Positions 23,501 to 35,374 of a stretch of 64,000 bases of DNA are shown here, piece by piece. The notes under the pieces were generated by a model, which was not told the DNA's origin, ran no database searches, and worked only from the letters and a program-made list of their open reading frames with translations. A program made the position numbers and the translations under genes. Source of the stretch: Akanthomyces muscarius (Eukaryota > Ascomycota > Sordariomycetes > Hypocreales > Cordycipitaceae). Position 1 is the stretch's first letter, and each line of letters starts with the position of its first letter. The stretch lies in the NCBI RefSeq assembly GCF_028009165.1, contig NC_079243.1, positions 2,914,001-2,978,000 of the forward strand, written 5' to 3'.

Positions 23501-26500
23501 ACCGAGGCAAGCCATGACGAAGAGAGCAAGTGGGCAAGACGGAGGGGGAAATGAAATGGAGCGTTGCAATGAGAATCAACTGGTGGCCACTGGCCTGGAG
23601 GCTGGAGCCCAGTTTAGCGTCGCGACAGTCAGTTGCCAGGCTAGGGTCGCCTTGTCTGCACACCCCTCTGCCATGCGCCCCTCATCAAGCCACCAGCTGG
23701 CTGGCTTGATCTTGTGGTGACATTGAGGCTGGAGACATTCCCAGGAATTTGGATTGGGGAAAAGCAGGCGTGCCAGACTCAACGGCGGCGGGTTCCATGA
23801 TTGACCAGTGAGAGTGTGTTGCCGGCCGGAGAACGGCGCATCAACGAAAGAGCGGAGAGCAACCAGGGTTGGCAATGGATTTGCAACGTGCTTTGCTCCG
23901 AAACCCATGACTCGAAAGCAACAAAGGCAGATACCAAGGCCGCACCACTTTAACAAGGGCTACGCGGGCGCAGTAGACGGAAAAATGATATCAGTGTGAA
24001 CGGCTACGGCACTTTCCTAGGCGGTATTGGTCAGCCCATGAATGTCACTACTGGGCAATCGAGCTTATCAGGACGGGCGGTGGGAGGGGAGAAAGTGTCT
24101 CATGAGCAGGGGAGCCACCCGCCCGTCGCAACGAGAAAATCGCATCTGGAAAGAGACCCGCGGCAGAGCGGCACACCGTGGGGGGGATGCAGACGCGCGC
24201 GGGTCGGCCACGGGGAGCAGTGTCAGCACCCTCGTTTGCTAGTCTCCAGTCTGGTCCGCAAAGTCCGACGAGGCGAGAATGAAAGATTGTGATGATTGGT
24301 GTGGCCCGAGTTTCGATTGGTCAAGCAAGGCGTGCCAAGGATGCTGGGCCGCTGGAGAAAATGCGCTGAGCCTGTCGCAACAGTATCGCTGTGTGTCGTC
24401 ACCGAGAGGGCACCACCCATACTTTCGTGCATTCGGGTCAAGAGCGTGCGTGAGAATCCCAGCTCGCAAAATGATTCGTGGAGGTTATTTTTGCGGCAAT
24501 ACGGCAAAAGAGGGTGAAGAAAGAGCGACTGAGTTATATTGGAGAAGCTTTACTGACATTCTACGTTTCATACAAAATGAGGCTCTGGCCGAATTTGCGG
24601 CCGGGAGTAGGACACTGCAGAAAATCTCTCGATTGTTTGAATAGCAGCACTGACCAAATTGATATTGGACGAACAGTGCACGAACGGTTGAGAAAGAAAG
24701 AGGCGCGCCACGCATTGAGCACGGTTCTTGTCAGAAGCTTGTTAGGTGCGGGAGGCGTTGAAGTTTGGGCAGGGCAACGGGCGGCGCTGGGGAAACCCAC
24801 ATGGAGGCGGACATTCGGTATGTGGGCAAATCGGACCACGGCAGGGGCGGGCGTGGCATTCCTGAAGCAATTCTCAGAGCGCAGAAGGGGGGAAGGGACA
24901 TGATGGACAGTTGGACAGTTGGATGCACGTTGCATACGCAATTGATGTGGCCGGCGCATTGGATGGGTGATTCTTGTTGACGAAGCGCGGGAAAGCAGTG
25001 AAGGGGTCACGGAAGAACACCGAGATTTTCATGTAAGAGAGCAGCAAGCTAGGGTGCTTGCATGCAGAGGCAAGTGTGATGAAGAGGCTAACGCGGAGGT
25101 GGCAGGCAAGGCACTGGAAGGCTGGCAGGCTGGCAGCTCTTGGTGAGGACGGGCGACGAATGACGGCGATGGCGAAGAACAAGACTCTCCTTCTGTAGCT
25201 GGCAGCTATTTCTGGGTGGCATTAACTAACTACTGGTAGCTACAGAATGCGGAGCGACAGACTGACTGGCTGTCCCACATGGCCGTTGCCCCTGTCAGCT
25301 GGGCACCTGGGGTTGGGACTCCACCAACGCCTGGGCTTGTTTCTTATTCGACTAGCTTTGCAGAAAGGATGGAAGGGAAAAAGAAGATGCATGGTGGTGA
25401 AGGAAGGATGCAGGAGAGCGGAGAGAGTTGGGGGAGGACAAAGAAGGAGTAGGATTTCTCTTCGTTCTGGTGGGCGCTTCGCTGACCAACGGCCTCGCAG
25501 GCTAGACGGCTCGGGGAGGGAGAAAGGGTGCGTCGTATGGTATCACGCCGTCTATTTTTGGGCAGGGCACGCGTATCGGTGCCACTGCAGGTAGCAGCGT
25601 GCCAAAGCAGTGCAACAGCAGGGCAGACAGACTACTCAGTCTGGAGTCGAGGCACCAGTTGGCAGCAGCAGCCCAGCACCAAGCACCAGCAACCAAGCAG
25701 CATGGCCGAGAAGAACCAGCGCACACTCGACATCGCGGCACAGGGGCAGCTGCTGGGGAGGAAGCATCTCTGCATCTGCAAGCAGGTCACTCACTGGTGG
25801 AACGAAGTGTGCGCTGGGGACAGGTGCGGTGTGCAAGTACTAAACAGGTTAGCGGGCACGAAGGGGCCTGGGCAGTCGTCAGTCAGTTGGTCAGGTTGGT
25901 CAAGAGTTTGAGTGGGAGACGAGGAGGCCCCATCTCTTGTCCCACAGATGCGACAATCCACTTGAACTACGGAGTAGACTTGCGAGACTGGGTGACTGGC
26001 AAGACTGGGACTGTGTGATGATGGGATGGTGGTGATGCCGCTGCTGTACGGACAGCTGCACTGGAAATGCGGCGGCGCTGTATGTAGTGTGTCCCTTTGT
26101 GCCTCGCCTCGCGCCATGACAGGGCAGGGCAGGGCTGCCCGTTGTCAGCCCCAAGCTAGGCTGGTGAGAAGGGTAACTATTGCATGCAGCTACGGGGAGT
26201 TTTACCTAGTGTGTGGTGGCGGATGCCCTGAGAGATCGCGGGTGCCGTGCCTTGAGCGCCAAGGGGTTGCGGTGACAGCGTCGGGGGGGGGTTGGATGAT
26301 GATTCCTTGGAAGAGAATTGTCGGCAGTTGGGAAAGCTGGGGTAGCAGCATTGCGCTTGCAAGAGATGATCAGGAGGATATGGGATAGGAGATGGAGAGG
26401 ACATGACATGTAACGACAAATACTAATCTGCTTGGTACAGGCCCATCGGTACCATGACTGTCGTGTTGTTGCTTTTATTAGGGAGTCACCAGCAGCAAGT

Positions 26501-29483
26501 TAGCAGCCAACTGGGGACGTGTACCAGTATCGCTACGGGCGCAACACACAAGAGGTGTCTTTTGAAACCTTATCATGGGCGGATAGGCGGATCCGCGGGC
26601 AGGCAACTGGGGAGACTATTGTTAGGTCGGCGGACCATTTTAGTTGTTTTAGTTGGCAACGAGTCAGGACGGACGTCATGATGGACAAGGTCGTGTTTGT
26701 TGCGGTTGTGCAGCAGGGCCGAGGACAAGTCGCGATGGGTTCGCTGTTTGTTGGACAATGTGTTTATTCACATGTGGACGAGGCTGCTGTTGGGCGTCGG
26801 CGGCGGCGGGTGTTAATTAGCAGTGCTAGTCTGGCTGCAAGCCATTATCGTGGCTCATCATCAGTGGATCATGCCACACGACAATGGAGGGGGAAAACGG
26901 GGAGATGGAGTGACGAGTGACAGAGTGGGTAGAGTTGGGCGTCTTGGCAGTCTGTTCTTTGTTCAATATTTGGGCACGATATTACAGGAGAGGAACTAGT
27001 AGACGAGGGGAGGAGAAGAAGCGGAGGAGAGGTGTGTATGTTAGTCGGAGATTCTAAATGCCCGAGGAGTGAGCCAGGTGAGGGTTGAAGCTTGGAAATG
27101 AGGGTGAGAATGAGGCAACAGCCGGCAGGATATGGACGGATGGGGATGGAAATGGGGATGGGGCTAGCTGGTTGCCTGCCCGCAACCCTGCTTGTTGATG
27201 ATTTATTTTTGTTCTACCAGTACTCCTCTAACCTCCTTGCCTCTTGGCCATGATTATATGAAGATGACAGTACCAGTTATGGCCACGACGCCGACAAGGA
27301 CCCGTCTTCGCCTGGCAGGCAGGCCCGACAGTACCGAGCAGGGTATGGGCATCCATGTGCTGGAGTGGGTTGAGGATCCGCGTGAACCTGGACGTGTATC
27401 TCTGTCCTCTTTTTTTCTTCTTTTTTTTTCGCCCTCTATCTGTTGTCTGTTTGACAATTTAATTTATTTGGTAATGACAGGAGCGAATGTTGGTCCTGTG
27501 TCACGGCGACTGCTGTTGATGAGCGACACCGCCCATCTGGGCGGGGATGTATAGAGGGCCAGACCCTTTGTTTTTGGCGGTGACAAAGACATTTTCTCTC
27601 TTGCTGTTGCTCGTCATAATTTTAATCATTTATTCATTCATTTGTTAATTAATCTATTTACTCATCATAATCTGGAAAGCAAAAAAGAAAAAAGGCGAGA
27701 ACAAGCCAAGATGCAAAGTGGCTGTAAATTGCAGGGACGGTGCACCCCCCTCCCAAGCCCAGGCAGCACGCCCCCGCCAGTACAGGGCGCCGCACACCCC
27801 TATTACAGGGTCCCCCAGCTGCGCGTGTTCTAGGCGTATTCGTAGGTAGTTTACCCAGTCACCTACCAGTAGAGTGTTGGCCCTCTGGAACAGAATGAAT
27901 GAATCAAACGGCTGCACTGTTTTTCAGCAGACAGATTGTCTGGCTGCCCCGAGTCAATGCCCAGCATACTATAGAGCCCATCTTTTCTCGTCCATGCCGC
28001 CGAGTACTCTGGTTCGTCCTGTATTCTCTCTGCATCCTCATGCTCGTCTGGATCTACACTGTAATCCATCTCTTTTTTTCTTCTTTTTTTTTACTCTTGC
28101 ATTTGAATAAATGAATGGCTTGTCAGCTCCTGTGCCAGCCTCAGCTGGGGAACAGAGCAGCAGCACGGACTCCCCTAGAAAGGTACCTACCAGTACCAGT
28201 AGCTCTCTCAGTGCGCCTCCCCCACCTCTCCCGCTTGACATTCCTAGCGCACACCACCACCACCACCACGCCCACCCTGACACGCCCACACACACCACAG
28301 ACACACCACATCCCATCCCATCCCATCCCAGCCCACGCCCAACCCGACGACCCAAATGCCCGACTCACTCGAAGCTTGTCCACACCACCAACCCACCCCT
28401 CCCCCCCAGAGACAAGAGGACGAGAGAAAAAGAGATACAATTGTCCCGTACTTTTCTTGACAAGTGGATTCTTTTCATTAGTCTCCTTTGCGTTTGTTGG
28501 ACTCGCTTCAGCTCGACGCATGGCATGGCACACGCCTGGGGTACGCCTTGGAGCAGCAGCATCTTCTTTTTACTACTTAGTCTCCCCACTCCGCACCTCC
28601 TTCCTCTCGACCACGAACTCTTGATCCCCAAAACCACACGAGACTCTTCTTCTATCCGACTTTATTATATTCTCCGGTCTTGTCTGAATATTCATACATT
28701 TGCTTCATATAGTCTCCCGTCATTGTCCCACATTGAACAAGACCTTGCGACTATCCAAGCCCTCACACAAACAACCGCGCCACCACCACATACCACCGAC
28801 ATCACGTTGGCCAAACCTTGTCATTTCTATTCCTCGTGTCTGGGTACTTTTTTGGGCTTCAGACACTTTCCCGTCATCGTTCCACATTGACCAAAACCAA
28901 AAACCTTGCGACTATCCGGCCCATCGGAAAACCGCGCCACCGCCGACATCACCACCTTGCGACGCCTCAACACCAACGCAGGTTCAAACGCCCAAGATCT
29001 CGTGCCTGCCCACCCGGCGACCACAGTAGCGCGCCTTCTTCGTCCGCCTCCTCATCATCCTCCTCCTCCTCCTCCTCGCACAGGCCCAGAAATGGAAGCA
29101 ATTACCAGCTTCTCTTCAAGACGCCCGGCTGCAGGCTCGCTTCCCGCGTTTTCGCTTCCTCCTCCCAACGCCGACATCCCAAGTAAGTTTCCTCATTATT
29201 TGCGCCCCGCCCCAATGCCAGCCAGCTCGTCATGACATCTCTTGCGTTTTGCGCCTCGACGCCTCGAGACTTTACTGCCCGCATCGAGACTTTATTCGAC
29301 GCCCTGTTGGTCTAGATGCTCGTCCAGAGGCCTTTCCACCCAGAGGCTGCATTATAAAGAGCAAGGCTTTTCCACCAGTATCAGAGGCTGACAACTTGTC
29401 CCAATCATCAAGGAACCGACCTGAGCAGCCCAAACCTCTCAGTCCACACAGGCAGCTCTCAGACTTCACACCATCACTCCAGC
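14591..29483. other. 14.9-kb region without recognisable genes
   Basis: Contains the 3' end of the IIC ATPase and then a very long stretch in which frames on both strands are short, mutually overlapping and unrecognisable. No tRNA-like boxes, terminal repeats or transposase/reverse-transcriptase motifs were seen. The nonamer TACGGAGTA (either orientation) occurs five times between 18593 and 25976. The last 1.4 kb (about 28050-29483) is strongly pyrimidine- and CCA-rich, like a long 5' leader of the C2H2 gene, with a GTAAGT donor at 29183 that could start a leader intron. A long non-coding transcript or a very large promoter is possible (inference). Confidence 0.5.
18593..18701. repeat. TACGGAGTA nonamers, copies 1 and 2
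   Basis: TACGGAGTA at 18593-18601, and GACGGAGTACGGAGTA ending at 18701, which contains a tandem 7-mer overlap. Further copies are at 19414-19422, 20190-20198 (reverse), 25968-25976 and 54021-54029. Confidence 0.8.
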
Positions 29484-30548
29484 ATGTCGAATTACAACTT
29501 TGGTGGCAGCATGCCCGGCGGCAGCTCTTGGAGCAACAACGCCAGCAACGCCAGCAATGGCAACCATGGCAGCACCGACAACGGCGACAACGCCAGCGGA
29601 GGCTATCCGCAGCAGTCTTCCCAGGGTCCTCCCGGTCCTGCTCAGGGCAACAACCCCCAGGGCAACCATCACGGCCTGCCTCAGGGACAACAGCCTCTCC
29701 CCAACTCGCCTTACGCCCGCGGCCCCATGTACGGCAGCACCAACAACATGTTCAACCCCAGAACCGCCGCCGCCGATGTCCTCCAGCCGCACTCTCCCTT
29801 TGACCAGACCCAGCAGCACTACGCCTCCCACGATGCCCACGCCATGGCCTCGACGGCGTCCCACCACTCGGCCATCATGGCCACGTCGCAGCCCAGCATG
29901 CAGCCTTCGCTCGGCGCTCACTCGGATGCCTACACCCACGTCGCCCACAGCCGCCCCAACAGCAACCCAGGCTACTACGCCTCGTCAGGCCCCTCGCAGT
30001 TCGCCTCGTATCCTCCGGCGCAGCACTCGCCCACCCAGGCCTCTCCCTCGATTCCCAGCCCCGGCGCCCGCGGCATGGGCTCGCTTCCCAGCAACATGCA
30101 CAGCTACCGCCACCCGTATCAGTCGTATGGCCAGCCCATGAACATGAGCGGCCCCGTCATGTCCAACATGCACCAGCCCGGCGGTCAAATGTCCATTGTT
30201 CCCGGCATGAACCACCACCACCAGGGCTACGGCAGCCAGATGATGTACAACGGACACCACTCGGCCCCTGCTCCTCAGTCGGAGCGCCCCTTCAAGTGCG
30301 ACCAGTGCATCCAGTCCTTCAGCCGCAACCACGACCTGAAGCGTCACAAGCGCATTCACCTGGCTGTCAAGCCCTTTCCCTGCAACTTTTGCAGCAAGTC
30401 CTTTTCTCGCAAGGACGCTCTCAAGGTACGTACCACTCCATTTCACAACCAACGCCGGCCCGCGCTAACCCATTTCCCACAGAGACATCGCCTTGTCAAG
30501 GGTTGCGAGAACAAGAACGGCGAGCAGGACGAACGCAAGCGTGACTAG
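29484..30548 (+). CDS. C2H2 zinc-finger transcription factor
   Basis: Nuclear DNA-binding regulator of 335 residues from two exons (29484-30425, 30483-30548). Residues 1-265 are low-complexity, rich in Ser, Asn, Gly, Gln, Pro and His, typical of an activation or scaffold region. Finger 1 is C272-x2-C275-x12-H288-x3-H292 and finger 2 is C300-x2-C303-x12-H316-x5-C322, so the second finger is C2HC. The linker LAVKPFP between fingers is conserved in a fungal family with the helix FSRNHDLKRHKRIH. The protein ends 13 residues after the last zinc ligand. The intron cuts finger 2 between K314 and R315. I cannot assign a named orthologue. It is flanked by unusually long non-coding DNA on both sides. 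Confidence 0.85.
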   Translation: MSNYNFGGSMPGGSSWSNNASNASNGNHGSTDNGDNASGGYPQQSSQGPPGPAQGNNPQGNHHGLPQGQQPLPNSPYARGPMYGSTNNMFNPRTAAADVLQPHSPFDQTQQHYASHDAHAMASTASHHSAIMATSQPSMQPSLGAHSDAYTHVAHSRPNSNPGYYASSGPSQFASYPPAQHSPTQASPSIPSPGARGMGSLPSNMHSYRHPYQSYGQPMNMSGPVMSNMHQPGGQMSIVPGMNHHHQGYGSQMMYNGHHSAPAPQSERPFKCDQCIQSFSRNHDLKRHKRIHLAVKPFPCNFCSKSFSRKDALKVRTTPFHNQRRPALTHFPQRHRLVKGCENKNGEQDERKRD

Positions 30549-30656
30549 ACGCCGTCGGCCGCCACCCAGACTGCTCTCTACTGATTTACTCATGAAACGA
30601 CCCGCATTCGACGGCGCCCAGACTTGTTTGCATGGAGTTGGGGATAACTGCTATTA

Positions 30657-30850
30657 ATACTCGTGATTACCACGATGTTTCTACTATCTTGATTTTATTG
30701 TTTTCAGGTATCCAACACTCGTGACTATCACGTTGGTTCTCCTTTTTGTTTTTATCGTTTTTCTTGTATTAGGTATCCAACACTCGTGACTATCACGTCG
30801 TGTCTACTTTTTCGGTATTGTCGTTTTTTCTTGTTCCTTTTTTAGGTATT
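30657..30850 (+). repeat. hairpin-containing tandem repeat in the 3'UTR of the C2H2 gene
   Basis: The core CTCGTGACTATCACG occurs near 30719 and 30784, and a variant CTCGTGATTACCACG occurs near 30659. Each can fold as a CGTGA/TCACG (or CGTG/CACG) stem. The two closest copies share AGGTATCCAACACTCGTGAC and start 65 bp apart (30706 and 30771). A third AGGTAT occurs at 30844. T-rich spacers separate the units. All lie between the stop codon and an AATAAA at 30878. Confidence 0.8.
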
Positions 30851-30877
30851 GCTGCTGCCCAAGGGTAGTATACATGT

Positions 30878-30883
30878 AATAAA
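30878..30883 (+). terminator. candidate polyadenylation signal of the C2H2 gene
   Basis: AATAAA 330 nt after the stop codon, just past the hairpin repeats. It is a consensus match only. Confidence 0.4.
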
Positions 30884-33800
30884 GCATGGTACAATGTCAT
30901 CTCAAGGCTATTGGTGATTTCAAAAAAGAAAATGCCTGTAAACTGTGTTTGTGGGTTTGTGTTTGGGCGTATGAGTCAACTTGGGCGAATGTTGGCTAAG
31001 CTTGGATGACTCGGGCTCGGGTCGGCTGTCGTTGAGCCATGGGCAGGGAGTCGGCGTGGCCATGCCGGTGTATGACGACTACTTGTGGCCGAAAGAAGAA
31101 TGTTGGACGTGAAGCGATGGTGGCTTGTGACACGTTGGACGGCCTAATATTGAACCAATGGTGCTAGTCCGGGTCGACTTTGCACCAGCAGCTGTTCTTG
31201 GGCGGGTGCACTCGGAGGGTTACTCATGCTCGGAGGAGGCACAGGGAAAAAATGCAATGTCTCGGGGCGGAGCTAAAGCGCTTGTACTGGCTGTGAATGG
31301 TGAAGACTGCAATAGAAAATTTTGCTGTTCGGGGATCGTGACACGAGGAAAACGTAGATGAATATATTGAATATGTTTGAGGTTTTGATGGTCTCTGCCG
31401 GACTGTGGTCTCGTGAGAGGGGGTGTGAAAATTTCGACGGGCTCTCGCAGCTACTAAAATTGAGCTTTATTTCATTTTGAGCTTTATTTTATTGAGAGTT
31501 CAGCTAACAGGTTAAAGAAGAACGAATAAACGAATGAAATAAGATGGCGATGCTTTTGTTGTACATGTTCACACGTACATGCGTCTTTCTACCCGACAAG
31601 CAAGTGGCCGCGACGGGACAGGGTTACATCAGACGGTAGCAGAGGGACTGGTAGGTGGTAGGCAGCTCCGCAGGGGTCTAGTGGTGAGTCTCGGCGCACA
31701 GGCCTTTTTCAAGACTCAAGGGTTCGACGTAATAACACGTTTGAGTAAAAAAAGGAAGAAGAAATTGCGAGACAGACCCTGGGACTATAGGAGCTGAAAT
31801 GAAGAGGGGAATGAGGGGGGGGGGGCTTCTTGTCGTGCATGCATGTATGCATGCAGAGGGACAGGAGGCAGACGCAGGCAGACGCAGGCAGCAGCAGGCA
31901 AAGCAGACACGAGCGAGCTTGGCGCTGGGAGGCTGGCTGGCGTATTTTCGACAGCGGGAGTAGCCGTAGCCGTCGCCGTCGAGGCTCTCCCCCTCCCTCC
32001 CTCTTCCTCTCCCCTTTACGCGTGATACATACGAGCCCGAGAAAAATGTGCACGCCAAAACGCAGCACTAGGTGATTGAGAAAAAAGTCAAAAAAGTGCA
32101 AAGGATGCGTTTTGCTTCTCTTTTTTTTTTTCCTTCGTCTTCGTTGCTAGTCGCGTGCTGCCAGACGGAACGAGGCTTTGGACCTCTGATAGTGGCAAAG
32201 TAGGTGGGCAAGTTGGGCAAGTTTGGTGCCAAATAGCTCGAAAACAAATGCCCACTTGTAGACGTCAATGACTTGTCAAATCCTCAAGCAGAGTGTGTGC
32301 GCTAGTAGGATTTTTTTTTTTGTTTTTTTGTTTTTTTTTTTACATCATGACAGCAAATACGGACAGGACCTGTGATGCGCCCCCCCCCCTCCCGGGATCG
32401 GTGTCGGTGTTTGGTGTCCGGGCGATGATTTTCCGCGAGGGGCGGGGAAGATGGAGGGAGGAAACAGAGAGGAATAGAGGGTGATTCGAACAATGGCACT
32501 CAAAAGAAGAACGTATACGGCTGCGCTGGAGGGGAGCAAGGGGACGGCGTTGGGAAAGGGAATCCACAACGGGGAGGGGATGATGTGCATGCAGCAGCGT
32601 GCATATGCAAGAGGACGTGGTATGAATGCGACGCTGTTATTTTATATATAAAAAAATGAAAAGAAAAAAAAGAAAAAAAAAAGAAGAAAGAAAAACTGGA
32701 TCTGGGTCTAACTTGAACGAACAATACGAGACACGGTGAAATTTGATGAAGACGGAAGTAGTCCTTGAATGGAAGGGTTCAAATTGATGCATGGGTTTGT
32801 GAGAAGCGGCCGTGTGTTGGTCCCAACAGCATGCAACAACGTTCTTTTACAAGGCATATAGAACCTGAAGATTTTTTTGGCCATGAAAGCGGCTCAACTC
32901 AAGACTGTTGAACACTATTCATCTAGTTTCACACAGTAGCACACACGCAAGGGGTTTCTTTATTATAGTGAAAACACGTTATAGCTCCGCCACGTGCATG
33001 CAGACTGGTTTCGATGAGTCGTTGATAAACGCCACGTATGAGTGTGGCTTGACGTTGTGGCCAACAACCCATGTGCACGGCCATGTACACGTGGCTGGAT
33101 CGGATTCCCATCTCGGTGGCTTGAGATTGACTGTGATGGTTCAGTACGAGTGCGAGCGCGTTTGCGAGCGCGAGTGTGAGCGCGAGTTTGAGTGTAATGC
33201 GCGTTTGCGTCGCCATGTCAGGTAGGCCATGATTCCGTTGAGAGCAGCATAGGAAGCGACCAAAACAGGGGGGAAGCCGCATCATGTGAATGAGAGCGAC
33301 ATTGATCCTCTCAATTCAAACAGAAGATAGAGGGGGCTGCATCTGTGTATACAGTAGATGCCCAACGCGGCACGCCAGGAAATGAAGCTGACGGCTGCTA
33401 GCCACGGTGAAATGAGAGAGACATCAAGGAAATGGAAAAGTAAGAAAGAAGAGGGATATAGAAAAGACACGGAATGATCATAATAGGGAGTAAGAGTACT
33501 GGAGGGAATTCATGGACAGAAGAAGCAACCAGTCACCGCTTCTACTGCACCCCAGCGGCGGGCGTCCACCGTCTCGCATCGAGTGCCTGCATCTCATCCG
33601 TTGCGCCTGATCCGGTCAGCGATGGCCAGGCCGTCAACGTTGACCATACAAGCGCGACTCTGGACGTTCTGTGTGAATTTGTGACTTTTGACCGATTCTC
33701 TAGCTGGTTGCATTTTGAATTTATCGGTTGCTAGTTGGCGATCATGTTTTGACCAGTCTGCGCCACACGGCTCTCGCCGGGGGGAAGGGGGGGGGGGGGG

Positions 33801-35374
33801 TGTAGAGGGAACAGCTTCGCCGCATCATTCAATTATGCTTAATTTAGAATTTGGCTGTAGGTGAAGTCAGCATTGGTCGTTTTTTCCTTTGCGTCAATTT
33901 GTTGGCGCCGATCTATCGACGGCGACCGGTGTGGACGTGCCACACTGCTTGACACTGCGCTGCAGTCTCAGCCAACGGGGTCATCATGGGATTAAAATCG
34001 TAGAAAGAGCTTTTTCATCTTGTTCTAAGAAGCGTAAGGCTCTGCACGGTACTTTGGAGGGAAAAGAAGGGCAGCGACGTGGCAAGGGCTGGGTTGTCGC
34101 TCCGCAATGGCCAATGAAAGAATCTCGGACAATCAGCGCAGCATCGCCCATCAGCAGGAGCATTCTGTCACACGCTCGGTGAGGCACATTTCACTATTTT
34201 ATAGCAAGTGCTTTTATAGGAGGATAACTAGTCAATACCCACTTACGTGTGAATAGCTTGCAGACAGACGTCCTCAAAGCATCCGCCATTCTGATGCTAC
34301 GTAGCGAATTCATCACCTACCGGTTCTTCCCTTCTAAAGACAGCCACGGCCAATAAATGGCAGAAAATGCGTTGTTGACAATGTATTGACACATGACCCT
34401 TTGAGTTGTGAGTCTGTCCGAATGGCCGGCTGCTCGGCAGTTGGCTCGTCACCAGCGCCGCTACCCTAGACCAGCATGTTCATACAAGGACGATGTGACC
34501 GTCGCGACAGCGCTGGCCTGGCCTGATAATGCCAACAAGTTCTAGTTTGCTTCCTTCTAGCCCCTTGGACGTACAAAAAAGCGAAAGAATACAAATAACA
34601 GCACCAATAGAGAAAATAAGAAAGATGGGAAAGGGGGCCATGTAACCACGCCTAAACATGACATTATCAGGATGGAACAAGGTTACGACTCGGCCTCGGG
34701 CTTCACGCGTAAATGACTCGGATTGGACGATAGGAACACTGAAAGACAAAATACTGATAATAAAGTCGGCGATGGAGCGACTGGTCATATGCTGAGTCCT
34801 AGAAGACTTGGTAGAGACCAAGACGGCCATACCAAGGAAGAGCATCATTGTACTACATGTGATGCTTCCTCGTCTTCTGAACTGATCAGCAGTACTGCAA
34901 CGCAATACTGCACTGATGAGGCAGCCGAGGCTGATGTACAAGACCATCAGGGCGTACTAACCGTCACACTGGTCTTGCCCTCTCGGCCTGTGGCTGACAC
35001 GCCCAATGTGAACAGGTGGCGGCCCAGCGCCGCAGTGGCTTCAAATTGGCTTCCCTCTACTTGGGGATGGGAAAGGTACAGGAGTGTTTTCAGGTCTGAT
35101 GTGCCAGTAGTATTACAGATACACCCGCGGTATACATGCATGAACGGTCAGCTTCCACAGACGCCGCTGCCCACGATGACCCGGCATACCAGTGACCAGT
35201 ACATCACTCAACGCTTCACAAGTGCAAAGTAAAGTTGGCCAGCTCCATTAATCATGTATTCTATCCTTGCGAATCATTGCTACGCCATGCCAATACCCAA
35301 AATGCAGTACACGGTCCGTCCCGTCCGAAAGCTACCCAATAACAAAACAATCCAACACAACACTCTTGTACCCC
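30884..35374. other. intergenic, mostly without genes
   Basis: Holds G-runs (31816-31825, about 33788-33800), a 20-bp near-palindrome at 31837-31856, purine- and T-rich tracts (32308-32342, 32655-32695) and a GCGAG/TGTGAG repeat near 33148-33200. The only protein-like stretch is on the minus strand at 34480-35141 (listed separately). Confidence 0.5.
34480..35141 (-). pseudogene. possible remnant of a membrane-protein gene
   Basis: A 155-codon frame (34947-34480) has two or three hydrophobic segments (around VLYISLGCLISAVL, MMLFLGMAVLV and FPIFLIFSIGAVICILSLF) separated by charged loops. A second frame just upstream (35141-34947) reads like a soluble domain. The two do not join by a splice of normal length that I can find, and I recognise no family. 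Chance open frames in AT-richer DNA are an equally good explanation. Confidence 0.2.

Noticed and set aside
28111..28890. 259-codon plus-strand frame before the C2H2 gene
   Set aside because: Composition is Pro/His/Thr-rich translation of a CCA/CT-rich leader, so a 5' leader is the better reading.
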